From NCBI GenBank assembly GCA_947630595.1, contig CANRIG010000002.1, positions 1 through 64,000 on the forward strand: 64,000 bases of DNA, given 5' to 3'. The stretch is from an uncultured Lachnospiraceae bacterium. Its GTDB lineage: Bacteria; Bacillota; Clostridia; Lachnospirales; Lachnospiraceae. How positions within the stretch are numbered: the first letter of the stretch is position 1; each line of letters starts with the position of its first letter. Below are positions 9,379 to 20,135 of this stretch, piece by piece. The position numbers and the translations under genes were made by a program. Under the pieces are notes generated by a model. The model had not been told where the DNA came from, ran no database searches, and worked only from the letters and a program-made list of their open reading frames with translations.

Positions 9379-10815
9379 TCAGTCCACCCAGGTCCTGCGG
9401 TTAAACAGCACGAGGATCGGGAACAGCTCCAGCCTGCCCACCAGCATGTCGAAGATCAGCACCAGCTTGGAAAAGTTGGAAAACAGGCTGAAATTCCGCG
9501 TGGGGCCGACCAGCTCGAGGCCGGGGCCGATGTTGTTGATTGTGGCCGCGACCGCGGTAAAATTCGTCGTAAAATCGAAATTGTCAAGCGATACCAGAAT
9601 CACGGAAATCGCAAACACAAAAATATAGAGCGCCAGGAATACGTTGACGGAGCGCACCACCGTATGCTCCACCATCCGGCCGTCCATCTTCAGTTTTCTC
9701 ACGTTGCGCGGATGTACGAGGTAATCCAGCTCCTTGAGGATGGATTTGAACAGGATGACCACGCGGGAAACCTTGATGCCGCCGCCCGTGCTGCCCGCGC
9801 AGGCTCCGATAAACATCAGAGCCACCAGAATCGTCTTGGAAAACGTGGGCCACAGATCAAAGTCCTTCGTCGCAAACCCGGTCGTGGTGATGATCGAGCC
9901 CACCTGGAACGCCGCGTGGTGGAACGCCTCAAAGGGATTCGGAAACAGGGAGGCTATGTTGACGGTGACCAGGAGGATCGCGCTGAGAATGATCAGCAGA
10001 TACGTCCGCACCTCCACCGACTGCAGGGCCTGCCGCGGTTTGCGGCTCCGAATCAGATAATAGGCGTTGAAATTGACGCCGAACAGGATCATAAACACCG
10101 TCACCACGCCCTGCAGGTACATCGAATAACCGCCGATGCTGTCGTTTCTGACGCCGAAACCGCCGGTGCCGGCCGTGCCGAACACGGTCGTCAGCGAATC
10201 AAACATTGGCATCCCGCCCGCCAGCAGAAACAGAAGCTGCAGGACGCTCAGAAACAGGTACATCTTGTAGAGGATCGCCGCCGTGCTTTTGACCTTCGGC
10301 ACGAGCTTGCCGACCGAGGGCCCCGGGCTCTCCGCCTTCATCAGGTACATGTTGGTGCCGCCCGCCAGCGGCATGATCGCCATCACCAGCACCAGCACGC
10401 CCATGCCGCCGATCCAGTGCGTAAAGCTGCGCCAGAACAGCAGGCAGTGCGGCATCGACTCCACCTCCGGCAGAATGCTGGAGCCGGTCGTCGTAAAGCC
10501 GGAAACCACCTCGAACAGCACGTCGACGTAGGACGGAATGCTGCCGGCGATCACAAACGGAAGCGCCCCGAACGCGCTGAGCACAATCCAGCACAGCGCG
10601 ACCGCGACAAAGCCCTCGCGCGCATACATGGCCTTGTTCTGCAGTTTTCTCCACGTCAGCGCAGCGCCGCACAGCAGGCACAGAAAGACGGTGGCCAGCA
10701 GCGACCAGCCCGCCTGTTCCCGGTAAATCACAGCCACCGCGCACGCCGGCAGCATGAGGATCGCCTCAAAGTTCAGTACCCATCCGATGATATACCTGAT
10801 AATCCTGTAATTCAT
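9379..10815 (-). CDS. trkH: Trk/Ktr-type potassium transporter membrane subunit
   Basis: Selectivity-filter-like motifs TTTGSSI, GTAGTGGFGVR, TTTGFATKDFDLWP; many TM helices; adjacent to trkA. Confidence 0.94.
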   Translation of the reverse strand: MNYRIIRYIIGWVLNFEAILMLPACAVAVIYREQAGWSLLATVFLCLLCGAALTWRKLQNKAMYAREGFVAVALCWIVLSAFGALPFVIAGSIPSYVDVLFEVVSGFTTTGSSILPEVESMPHCLLFWRSFTHWIGGMGVLVLVMAIMPLAGGTNMYLMKAESPGPSVGKLVPKVKSTAAILYKMYLFLSVLQLLFLLAGGMPMFDSLTTVFGTAGTGGFGVRNDSIGGYSMYLQGVVTVFMILFGVNFNAYYLIRSRKPRQALQSVEVRTYLLIILSAILLVTVNIASLFPNPFEAFHHAAFQVGSIITTTGFATKDFDLWPTFSKTILVALMFIGACAGSTGGGIKVSRVVILFKSILKELDYLVHPRNVRKLKMDGRMVEHTVVRSVNVFLALYIFVFAISVILVSLDNFDFTTNFTAVAATINNIGPGLELVGPTRNFSLFSNFSKLVLIFDMLVGRLELFPILVLFNRRTWVD

Positions 10816-10824
10816 GCATTTATC

Positions 10825-12183
10825 CTACTTTGTCATAATGTCGTCTATGTCGTTCAGTCCGCCGAGCTGCGTGATCACAATCACGCTGTCCCCCACCCGG
10901 AGGACGTCCATGCCGCGCGGGAGGATGACCTTGCCGTTGCGGCTGATGGAGGCCACCAGGATGCCCTTGCGGATTTTCATCTCCTGCAGCGGAATGTCGG
11001 TCGCCCGCGATTTTTTGCGGATCACAAACTCCAGCGCCTCCGCCTTGCCGTTGATGATCTTGTGCAGCGTCTCCACGTTGCTGCCCATGGAATTGCGCAT
11101 CGAGCGGACGTAGCGGATGATGTGCTCCGCCGTAATGTTCTTGGGGTAGACTACCGTGTCGAGGTCCAGCTCCTTGATGACCTCGTCGAACGCGATGCGG
11201 TCGATCTTGGTCACCAGCTTTTTGTTGCCGGTTTTTCTGGCAAACAGGGACAGCAGGATGTTTTCCTCGTCAAGATTGGTGAGGGCGGCAAAGCTCTCGT
11301 AGCGCCCGATGCCGGCCTCGATCAGCAGCTCCCGGTCCGCCCCGTCGCCGTGGACGATCGTCGCCTTCGGCAGCAGATCGCACAGCAGCTCGCACCGCTT
11401 CTGGTCGCGCTCCACCAGCTTCACGCGGATGCCGATCGGCAGCAGCATCCGCGCAAGGTAGTAGGCGATCGCGCCGCCTCCCACGATGAGGATGCTCTTG
11501 ACCTGGTTGGTGACGATCCCGGCCTTGCGGAAAAAGTCGTTGGCGTCGGAGGCCGCCGCGGCGATGGTCACGCGGTCCTTCTCTCCGAGCACAAAGTTTC
11601 CGTCGGGGATGATCACTTCCTCCCCGCGCTCCACCGCGCAGATCAGGACATTGACATGAAGCCTGGTCGGCAGCTGGGAAATCCGGATGCCGTCCAGCGC
11701 CGACTGCGCCGGCACCCGGAACTTGAGCAGCTCCGCGCGGCTCTTGGCAAAGGAGTTGACCTCGATGGCGGAGGGGAACTTGAGCACCTGCGCAATCTCC
11801 TGAGCCGCCGTCAGTTCCGGGTTGATCACCATTGCCAGACCCAGCTCCTCCTTGATGAAGCTCAGCTCCGTGCTGTACTCCGGGTTGCGCACGCGGGCGA
11901 TGGTATGGCAGTTGCCGGCCTTTTTTGCGATCAGGCAGCACAGCAGGTTCAGCTCGTCCGAGCCGGTGACCGCAATCAGCAGATCCGCCGTCGCGACGCC
12001 TGCCTCCATCTGCACCGAATAGGTGGAACCGTTGCCGACGATGCCCATGACATCGTACTGGCTGCCGATCTCATCCACAATGTCCTCGCGGTTGTCGATG
12101 ACCGTGATATCGTTGCCCTCCTTGCTCAGCTCGATCGCCAGCGTCCGGCCGACCTTGCCGATCCCCACAACAATGATTTTCAT
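10825..12183 (-). CDS. trkA: Trk potassium transporter NAD-binding subunit
   Basis: MKIIVVGIGKVGRTLAIELSKEGNDITVIDN Rossmann motif; second TrkA-N (ILIVGGGAIAYYLARML); TrkA-C regions. Confidence 0.95.
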   Translation of the reverse strand: MKIIVVGIGKVGRTLAIELSKEGNDITVIDNREDIVDEIGSQYDVMGIVGNGSTYSVQMEAGVATADLLIAVTGSDELNLLCCLIAKKAGNCHTIARVRNPEYSTELSFIKEELGLAMVINPELTAAQEIAQVLKFPSAIEVNSFAKSRAELLKFRVPAQSALDGIRISQLPTRLHVNVLICAVERGEEVIIPDGNFVLGEKDRVTIAAAASDANDFFRKAGIVTNQVKSILIVGGGAIAYYLARMLLPIGIRVKLVERDQKRCELLCDLLPKATIVHGDGADRELLIEAGIGRYESFAALTNLDEENILLSLFARKTGNKKLVTKIDRIAFDEVIKELDLDTVVYPKNITAEHIIRYVRSMRNSMGSNVETLHKIINGKAEALEFVIRKKSRATDIPLQEMKIRKGILVASISRNGKVILPRGMDVLRVGDSVIVITQLGGLNDIDDIMTK

Positions 12184-12197
12184 CTGCGGACTCTCCT

Positions 12198-13430
12198 TCA
12201 GAAGTATTCTTTCGCCAGCTTCGCAAACTCAGGCAGCGCGTTCTGAATCGTCTCATAGGAGACGCAGTACGCCAGCCGCACATAGCCGGGGCCCGCAAAA
12301 GAGGAACCCGGAACCATCAGTATGTGATATTTCTTGGCAGCCTCGACAAAGGCCTTCTCATCCTCCGCCGGCGATTTCAGCCACAGGTAAAACGCCCCCT
12401 CGGGCTTCACGCAGGTAAAGCCGAGCGCGGTCAGCCCCTCGTAGAGGGCCTTGCGGTTGCGGTCGTAGTAGCCGAGATCCACTTCGGCGTCCACGCACTT
12501 CGCGACCGCCAGCTGCATCAGGGAAGGCGCGTTGACGCAGCCGCTGATGCGGTTGGCGATCGTCGCCGCCGTGATCGTGTTTTCACTGTCCTCCACCTCG
12601 TCCGGGATGATCACATAGCCGATGCGCTCTCCCGGCAGCGAGAGGGACTTGCTGTAGGAATACACCACCATGGTGTTGTCGTAATAATGTGTGACAAACG
12701 GCACCTTCGCCCCGTCAAACGCGAGCTCGCGGTACGGCTCGTCCGAGAGCAGGTAAATGGCGTGGCCGTACTGCCGCTGCCGCTGCTTTAAAAGCTCCGC
12801 CAGCGCGCGGATCGTCTCCTCCGAGTACACGACGCCGGTCGGATTGTGCGGATTGTTGATGATGACGGCCTTGGTGCGCTCGCTGAGCCTGGCCGCAAAG
12901 TCGTCGAGATTGAGCTGGAAGGTCTGCGTATCCGGCTCGACCTGCACCAGCACGCCGTCGTAATTGCGGATGTAGGAGCCGTACTCCAGAAAATACGGGG
13001 CAAACACGATCACCTCGTCGCCGGGGTCGAGCAAGGTTTTGAGGCAGACGTTGAGTCCGCTGCCCGCTCCCACCGTCATGATCAGGTTGTTCTCCGTAAA
13101 ATGCGTGCCGTAGCGGCGGTTGAGGTTCTCCGCAATCGCGGCCCGCACCTGCGGGAATCCGGCGTTGCTCATGTACCCGTGCACAAAGACGGGGTCCTCT
13201 TCCTCCAGAATCTGTTCGATGGCCTTTTTGATTCCGTCCGGCGCCGGGACGTTCGGATTCCCGAGGCTGAAATCATAGACCTTGTCCGCCCCGTAAAGGG
13301 CCGCCATCCGCCTGCCCTCCTCAAACATCGCGCGGATCGCCGAATTGTTTTCCAGATACGGCTTCATTTTTTCTGCAATCATGCTGCAAACACTTCCTCT
13401 CCTGTTTATGCTTATCTCCGCCTCACTCAA
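12198..13430 (-). CDS. PLP-dependent aminotransferase (aspartate aminotransferase-like, class I/II)
   Basis: FSLGNPNVPAPDGIK, NNPHNPTGVVYSEE, SDEPYRELAFDG, SYSKSLSLPGERIGY; start may be internal (MIAEKMKPYL, ~13382). Confidence 0.92.
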   Translation of the reverse strand: MSEAEISINRRGSVCSMIAEKMKPYLENNSAIRAMFEEGRRMAALYGADKVYDFSLGNPNVPAPDGIKKAIEQILEEEDPVFVHGYMSNAGFPQVRAAIAENLNRRYGTHFTENNLIMTVGAGSGLNVCLKTLLDPGDEVIVFAPYFLEYGSYIRNYDGVLVQVEPDTQTFQLNLDDFAARLSERTKAVIINNPHNPTGVVYSEETIRALAELLKQRQRQYGHAIYLLSDEPYRELAFDGAKVPFVTHYYDNTMVVYSYSKSLSLPGERIGYVIIPDEVEDSENTITAATIANRISGCVNAPSLMQLAVAKCVDAEVDLGYYDRNRKALYEGLTALGFTCVKPEGAFYLWLKSPAEDEKAFVEAAKKYHILMVPGSSFAGPGYVRLAYCVSYETIQNALPEFAKLAKEYF

Positions 13431-14535
13431 ACGGGAAGCGGAACTGCGTCAGTCCGAAACGGTCGCGCAGGCCGGTCAGCTCCTTCTGAACCGCCCCGCC
13501 CACCGGGACGCCCCGGTCTTTGCGGAACATCCAGATCTCGTATTCCTTCTCGCCGGCCGTATAGATGCGGTCGTGACCGGGCGCTTTCTCCGACGCCCGC
13601 AGCTTGCGCAGGATATTCCCGGCGATATGCTTGAAAGTGTCGGCCCCCATAAAGGCCTCCGTGTCGATTGCGATAAAGAAATGGCCGAGCGGATAGGGGA
13701 TTTTGTTTCCCTCCGCGTCGAAGCCGGAGAGCATCCGCAGATAGCTGCCGGCCTGCAGCGCCGCCGAGAGAATCTCCACCACAGTCGCGTAGCCGTAGCC
13801 CTTGTAGCCCGCCAGCTCCTCGCCGATGCCGCCCAGGGGCGCGAGCGCCGCGCGCTTTTCGTTGAGCGCTTTCAGGATGTCCTCGCTGTCCGTCATCGCC
13901 TTTCCGTCGCGGCCAATGACCATCCCCGCCGGCGTATCCTTGCCGCTGCGCGCGCAAAACTCGATCTTGCCGCGCTGGGAGATGGAGGTCGCGCAGTCCA
14001 AAACGAACGGGAACGCCTCGTCCGTGGGCAGGCCGAACGTGATCGGGTTGGTGCCCAGCATGTTTTCCACGCCGAACGTCGGCGCGATCGAGGGGCGGGC
14101 GTTCGTGCCCGTGATGCCGATCATGTCGTTCTTCGTCGCCATCGTCGCGTAGTAGCCGGCGATCCCGTAATGCGTGGAATTGCGCACGGCCACCATGCCC
14201 ATGCCGTACTGCCTGGCCTTATCGATCGCCATCTGCATGGAGCGCGTGCCGATGACCATACCCATGCCGTTGTGGCCGTCCACCACGGCCGTGGTCGGCG
14301 TCTCGCGCACCACCTCAAACTCGGTGACCGGGTTGAGGATCCCGGCGTCGATGCGGTCGATGTAGATCGGCTTGAAGCGGTTGCAGCCGTGGCTCTCGAT
14401 GCCGCGCCGGTCGCTCTCCAGCAGCACCTCCGCGCAGACCGCCGCGTCCGCGGCGGGCACGCCCTCCTTTTCAAACACGGCGATCATAAATTCCTTCATC
14501 ATTTCCCATGGTACAAACGGTCTCGTCTCTTTCAT
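13423..14535 (-). CDS. Ldh family (type 2 malate/L-lactate dehydrogenase) oxidoreductase
   Basis: ESHGCNRFKPIYIDRI, VVDGHNGMGMVIGTRSMQMAIDKAR, VRNSTHYGIAGYYATMA. Confidence 0.92.
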   Translation of the reverse strand: MKETRPFVPWEMMKEFMIAVFEKEGVPAADAAVCAEVLLESDRRGIESHGCNRFKPIYIDRIDAGILNPVTEFEVVRETPTTAVVDGHNGMGMVIGTRSMQMAIDKARQYGMGMVAVRNSTHYGIAGYYATMATKNDMIGITGTNARPSIAPTFGVENMLGTNPITFGLPTDEAFPFVLDCATSISQRGKIEFCARSGKDTPAGMVIGRDGKAMTDSEDILKALNEKRAALAPLGGIGEELAGYKGYGYATVVEILSAALQAGSYLRMLSGFDAEGNKIPYPLGHFFIAIDTEAFMGADTFKHIAGNILRKLRASEKAPGHDRIYTAGEKEYEIWMFRKDRGVPVGGAVQKELTGLRDRFGLTQFRFPFE

Positions 14536-14607
14536 GTCTTCTCCCTTTCCTCAAAACCGGCGCCGCGCACACAGCCATGCGCGCGCTGTCCCATTACGCA
14601 CAGGAAC

Positions 14608-14655
14608 GAAAGGCCATGCCCGGAATATCTGCCAAATCCCGGCACATGGCCTTTT
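14608..14655. terminator. Hairpin terminator candidate
   Basis: AAAGGCCATGCCCGG ... CCGGCACATGGCCTTTT inverted repeat between the HPt gene stop and the ldh-like gene start. Confidence 0.6.
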
Positions 14656-14696
14656 CTTTCTGATCAGGCGGCACGCCGCCTGCCTTATGGATTACG

Positions 14697-15062
14697 TTAA
14701 TTGCCTGCCTGCAGCGCCCCGACTGCCGCGCAGGTCTCCTCGTAGTCGGCCTTCACCCGCTCAAACAGCTCCGGAACATCCGGGTTGACGCCGCCCCGCA
14801 GCGCCTCCGTCAGCGCGTCGCTCGACGACAGGAGCTTCGAAAAGCCAAGATTCTGGCATACGCCCTTCAGCGTGTGGGCCGCGCGGAACGCGTCCTCATA
14901 TTTTTCCTCCTGCAGCGAGGTGCGAAGCGTCTCGTAGCTCTTGTCGTTCAAGAACTTGAGCGCAAATTTCATTACCAGTCTCTCTCCCTGAAAACGGGTC
15001 ACCACGCCCGCGTAGTCACCGTCAATCGCGGCATAGCATTCTTTTAACGTCATCGGTTTCAC
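14697..15062 (-). CDS. HPt domain protein
   Basis: FRAAHTLKGVCQNLGF histidine phosphotransfer motif; 121 aa. Confidence 0.88.
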   Translation of the reverse strand: MKPMTLKECYAAIDGDYAGVVTRFQGERLVMKFALKFLNDKSYETLRTSLQEEKYEDAFRAAHTLKGVCQNLGFSKLLSSSDALTEALRGGVNPDVPELFERVKADYEETCAAVGALQAGN

Positions 15063-15082
15063 TCTCCATCATACAAAAAACT

Positions 15083-16249
15083 TCATTTTCTGGCCGGCCT
15101 GGGCTCCTGCGTGCGCTCCGCCGCGGCCAGGCCCTCCCGCTGCAGCATCTCGTCCGTCATGATCTGAATCGCGGCCTTATCCAGCTGCCGGCGCGCCGCG
15201 CTGTCCAGCTCGATGCGGATGCGCTCTCCGAGATCGGTCAGGCAGCTCAGCAGAAGCGGATTGAACGTCCCGCATTCTCCGTTGAGAATCATCTCGATGG
15301 CCTTGGAGTGCTCAAACGGGGGCTTGTAGACACGCTCGCTCGTGAGCGCGTCGTAAACGTCCGCCAGCGACACGATCTGCGCGCTGATCGGGATTTCGTC
15401 CCCTTTCAGCCCGTCCGGATAGCCGTGCCCGTCGTAGCGCTCGTGATGCCAGCGGCAAATCTCATAGGCCGCCTTCACCAGCGGCTCGGTGCTGTGCACC
15501 GGCAGGTTTTCCAGCATCGACGCGCCCAGCATCGAGTGCGTCTTCATCACCTCAAACTCTTCCTTCGTCAGCCTGCCCGGCTTGTTGAGGATTTCGCCCG
15601 GAATCGCGATCTTGCCGATGTCGTGCAGCGCGGAAGCCGTGCTGATCGTGGAAATATCCGCCCGCGACAGCGGATAGGCTCCGGTCTTCTGCAGAAGCTG
15701 CGTCAGCAGAAGCTCGGTGAGCGTGCGGATATGGATCACGTGCAGCCCGCTCTCGCCGTTTCGAAACTCCACGATGTGGCTCAGAATGTCCACCATCAGG
15801 TCGCTCTGCTTTTCGCGCTCGTAAATCTGCTCCGCCACCAGCTCCATCAGCTTTTTCTGCTTTGCATAGAGCAGAATGGTGTTGCTGACGCGCTTCTGAA
15901 CCACCATCGTGTCAAACGGGCGGTTGATAAAATCGATCACGCCCAGATTGTACGCGTGCTCCACGTACTCCGGGTCGTTCTCGGCGGATATCATGATCAC
16001 CGGAATGTTCTCAATCCAGTGGTACTGATTCATCTGCGCCAGCACCTCGAAGCCGTCCATCTCCGGCATCACCAGGTCCAGCAGCAGCAGGTCGATCTCC
16101 GTGCCGCGCCCGCGCAGCGTCTCCACCGCCTCGCGGCCGTTCTCGACCTCCATGATTTCATACTCATCTTCCAATATGTTCGCCAGTATTGCACGGTTCA
16201 TCTCCGAATCGTCTGCAATCAGAATTTTTTGACGATATTCGTCTCCCAT
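15083..16249 (-). CDS. Response regulator with HD-GYP domain
   Basis: Receiver LLLLDLVMPEMDGFEVL; HD-GYP LHDIGKIAIPGEIL and HHERYDGHGYPDGLKGDEIP. Confidence 0.94.
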   Translation of the reverse strand: MGDEYRQKILIADDSEMNRAILANILEDEYEIMEVENGREAVETLRGRGTEIDLLLLDLVMPEMDGFEVLAQMNQYHWIENIPVIMISAENDPEYVEHAYNLGVIDFINRPFDTMVVQKRVSNTILLYAKQKKLMELVAEQIYEREKQSDLMVDILSHIVEFRNGESGLHVIHIRTLTELLLTQLLQKTGAYPLSRADISTISTASALHDIGKIAIPGEILNKPGRLTKEEFEVMKTHSMLGASMLENLPVHSTEPLVKAAYEICRWHHERYDGHGYPDGLKGDEIPISAQIVSLADVYDALTSERVYKPPFEHSKAIEMILNGECGTFNPLLLSCLTDLGERIRIELDSAARRQLDKAAIQIMTDEMLQREGLAAAERTQEPRPARK

Positions 16250-16423
16250 GCCTGCAAACTACCCCCCCCGCATCATTCAGCCGGTCTGTCGTCCCGGCCG
16301 CGCGCTCTCTTCTTTATGCCGTTTTCAACGGTTCGATAAGCAAAATAAACTAACTATAATTTTAACATACATTTTCCTGAAAAGCAACTGCCTCCGTGCA
16401 GCCGTTTTCCCCGCGGCGGCGGG

Positions 16424-17551
<1,128 letters not shown>

Positions 17552-17650
17552 CCATGATCTCTCCTCATCACTTTCGTTCTTCCTAACATAACATTTTTGT
17601 CTAACGCTGTCAACGTTTGCGCGAAAATTGTCAAAAGAATCCTCTCCGTG

Positions 17651-19189
17651 TCAGTTATTTCCAATCAACGGGGCCACATTCCGCAAAGATATCACCGGAC
17701 CGCCCGTGTGCTCGATGTATTCCCGCGTAATCCGGACGCTGCCGATGTTGTCGTCCTTCGGTATCTCATACATGATGTCGAGCATAAATTCCTCGAGGAT
17801 CGCGCGCAGCGCCCGGGCGCCCGTCTTCCGCTCCAGCGCCCGCTCGGCGATCGCCTCCAGCGCGCCGTCGTCCAGCGTCAGCTCCACCTCGTCCAGCGCC
17901 AGCAGCTTCTGGTACTGCCGCACGATGGCGTTGCGCGGCTCCTTCAGAATCCGCACCAGCATATCCTTCGTCAGCGCCTGCAGCGAGAAGATGACCGGCA
18001 GGCGGCCGATAAACTCCGGGATCATCCCGAAGGCGCGCAGGTCCTCCACCGTCACCCGCGTCAGAATGTCCGGATCGTTGTCGTATTTGTCCTTCAGGTC
18101 GGCCAGAAAACCGATCGCCGCCTGCTTGTTCAGCCGTTCCTTAATAATGTCCTCCAGGCCCGGAAAGGCGCCGCCGCAGATAAAGAGGATGTTTTTCGTG
18201 TCCACGGTCGTCATCGGCACCATCGCGTTTTTGCTGGCCGCGCCCACCGGCACCTCGATCTCGCTGCCCTCGAGCAGCTTCAGCATCCCCTGCTGCACCG
18301 CCTCGCCGCTGACGTCGCGCTGGTTGGCGTTGCGCTTTTTGGCGATTTTGTCGATCTCGTCGATGAACACGATGCCCTGCTCGGCCCGGTCCACATCATT
18401 GTCCGCCGCCGTCAGCAGCCGCGAGATCACGCTCTCGATGTCGTCTCCGATGTAGCCCGCCTCCGTGAGGGAGGTCGCGTCGGCGATCGCCAGCGGCACG
18501 TCCAGCAGACGCGCCAGCGTCTTGACCAGATAGGTCTTGCCGCAGCCGGTCGGCCCCAGCATCAGCATATTGGATTTCTCGATCTCGACATCGTCCGCGT
18601 TGTCGGCGGCGATCCGCTTGTAGTGGTTGTACACCGCCACCGAGATCACCTTTTTGGCGTGCTCCTGCCCGACCACATACTCGTCGAGGCTGGCCTTAAT
18701 CTTGTGCGGCGCCGGAATCGAGTGGATGTCAAAAATTTTTTTCGGCTCCTCCCCGGGCTTGCGCCGCTTCACCTTCGGGCGCGCGGGGCCGAAGCCCATG
18801 CCGCCCAGGAAATCCGAGAGGTTGACCAGGCTGATGCCCGGAATCTTGCCGCCTTTTTCTTCGGACTGGTCGGACTCGTCCGGCTGATCGGTCTGTTCCG
18901 CCTGTTCGCGCTTTTCGTCCGCCTTGCCCGCTCCCGTGCGCTCCGTGGCCGCGGCGTCCGTCTGCGCCGGATTCTGCGGGAATCCGCCCAGCGGCGGCAG
19001 ATTCATGCGCGAGGAAAGCTCCATCAGGTCGCTGTAGGAAAGGCCGGACGCCTGCATCGAATCCATCGCCTTCTGCATGCACTCCGGGCAGATGCAGATG
19101 CCTTTTCCCATTTCCAGCATCCGCCCCGTCCTGCTCTCGGGCCGTCCGCAGAGAATACAGTTTTTTTCCTGTTTTTTGTCTTCTTCCAT
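17651..19189 (-). CDS. clpX: ClpX-like AAA+ ATPase, divergent
   Basis: Cys4 N-domain CILCGRP...CPEC, Walker A GPTGCGKT, FIDEIDKIAKK, RDVSGEAVQQGMLKLLEG, FICGGAFPGLEDII, AAIGF loop; extended low-complexity linker. Confidence 0.85.
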   Translation of the reverse strand: MEEDKKQEKNCILCGRPESRTGRMLEMGKGICICPECMQKAMDSMQASGLSYSDLMELSSRMNLPPLGGFPQNPAQTDAAATERTGAGKADEKREQAEQTDQPDESDQSEEKGGKIPGISLVNLSDFLGGMGFGPARPKVKRRKPGEEPKKIFDIHSIPAPHKIKASLDEYVVGQEHAKKVISVAVYNHYKRIAADNADDVEIEKSNMLMLGPTGCGKTYLVKTLARLLDVPLAIADATSLTEAGYIGDDIESVISRLLTAADNDVDRAEQGIVFIDEIDKIAKKRNANQRDVSGEAVQQGMLKLLEGSEIEVPVGAASKNAMVPMTTVDTKNILFICGGAFPGLEDIIKERLNKQAAIGFLADLKDKYDNDPDILTRVTVEDLRAFGMIPEFIGRLPVIFSLQALTKDMLVRILKEPRNAIVRQYQKLLALDEVELTLDDGALEAIAERALERKTGARALRAILEEFMLDIMYEIPKDDNIGSVRITREYIEHTGGPVISLRNVAPLIGNN

Positions 19190-19205
19190 CCTTTGCCTCC
19201 TGATC

Positions 19206-20117
19206 TTATCTCCAGTAATCCCGGTTCATCGTGCAGGCCAGAACCAGCCGCCGCGGAAGCCGCCGGTACTGTTTTCCCAGCCGGTATCCGAGGTATTTGC
19301 CGGCGCTCTGCATAACCAGCTGCGGCAGAAGCCGCGGCCTGCCGGTTTTCAGCAGCCAGCGCGCCGTCCGCAGCACCATGCGGACGCCCTCGCTCTCCGA
19401 GCGGACGCCCCCGAATACCTCCGGGTGCTGCGCCTGCGAAACGCCGAGGTCAAAATTCCGGTGAAACTGCTGCAGCGCACTGTAATTGTGCGAGTGGACG
19501 ACGCGCGCATCCGCGCAGTAGGCGACCGCCCCGCCGTGCGCCGTCAGTTTCCCGGCAAATATCATATCTTCGTTGAAAATCGTGCGCCGCTCAAACCCGC
19601 CCAGCTCCAGATACGCGCTCCGCCGGTACATGGCGCACACGTTGGAGCAGAAAAACGTCTTGATGCCGAGCTCCGGCAGGTCCTCCGCCGTCTTGACGCG
19701 GCTCTTTGTTCCATAATTAAAGTGTCTCGCATAACGCTCCAGCGCGCTGCAGTCCTCGCGCGGAAGCTGTCTCGCATAGGCCGCGCCCACGCGCGCATCG
19801 GCAAACGGCCGCAGCAGCGATTCGATCAGCCGGTCGTCCGCGGGCAGCGCGTCCTGCGTCAGAAACAGCAGGAACTCGCCGTCCGTGCGCATGGCCGCCA
19901 TATGCCGGGTGCCGCCGTGGTCAAACTCCTGCCTGCGAATATGCAGGACCTCGACCTCCTCCAGCCCCTCGATGAGCCGTCCGTCAAACAACGCCTGCTC
20001 CGTGTTCACCAGAAGCGTCCTCCGCGGCCGCACCGTCTGCCGCCGCAGCCGCAGCAGCAGCTTCCGCAGCTCCTGCCCGGGCCGGTATGTCGGAATGATT
20101 ACGTCCACCGCCGCCAT
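19206..20117 (-). CDS. Glycosyltransferase family 2 (rhamnosyltransferase-like)
   Basis: VDVIIPTYRPGQELRKLL, FLLFLTQDALPADDRLIESLL, GGFERRTIFNEDMIFAGKL. Confidence 0.88.
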   Translation of the reverse strand: MAAVDVIIPTYRPGQELRKLLLRLRRQTVRPRRTLLVNTEQALFDGRLIEGLEEVEVLHIRRQEFDHGGTRHMAAMRTDGEFLLFLTQDALPADDRLIESLLRPFADARVGAAYARQLPREDCSALERYARHFNYGTKSRVKTAEDLPELGIKTFFCSNVCAMYRRSAYLELGGFERRTIFNEDMIFAGKLTAHGGAVAYCADARVVHSHNYSALQQFHRNFDLGVSQAQHPEVFGGVRSESEGVRMVLRTARWLLKTGRPRLLPQLVMQSAGKYLGYRLGKQYRRLPRRLVLACTMNRDYWR

Positions 20118-20135
20118 CGCGCCACCGCCTTTCTG

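Noticed and set aside
9229-12246. 1005-aa plus-strand ORF opposite trkH/trkA
   Set aside because: Same antisense artefact; H/Q/R/D-rich sequence without motifs and complete overlap with TrkH and TrkA.
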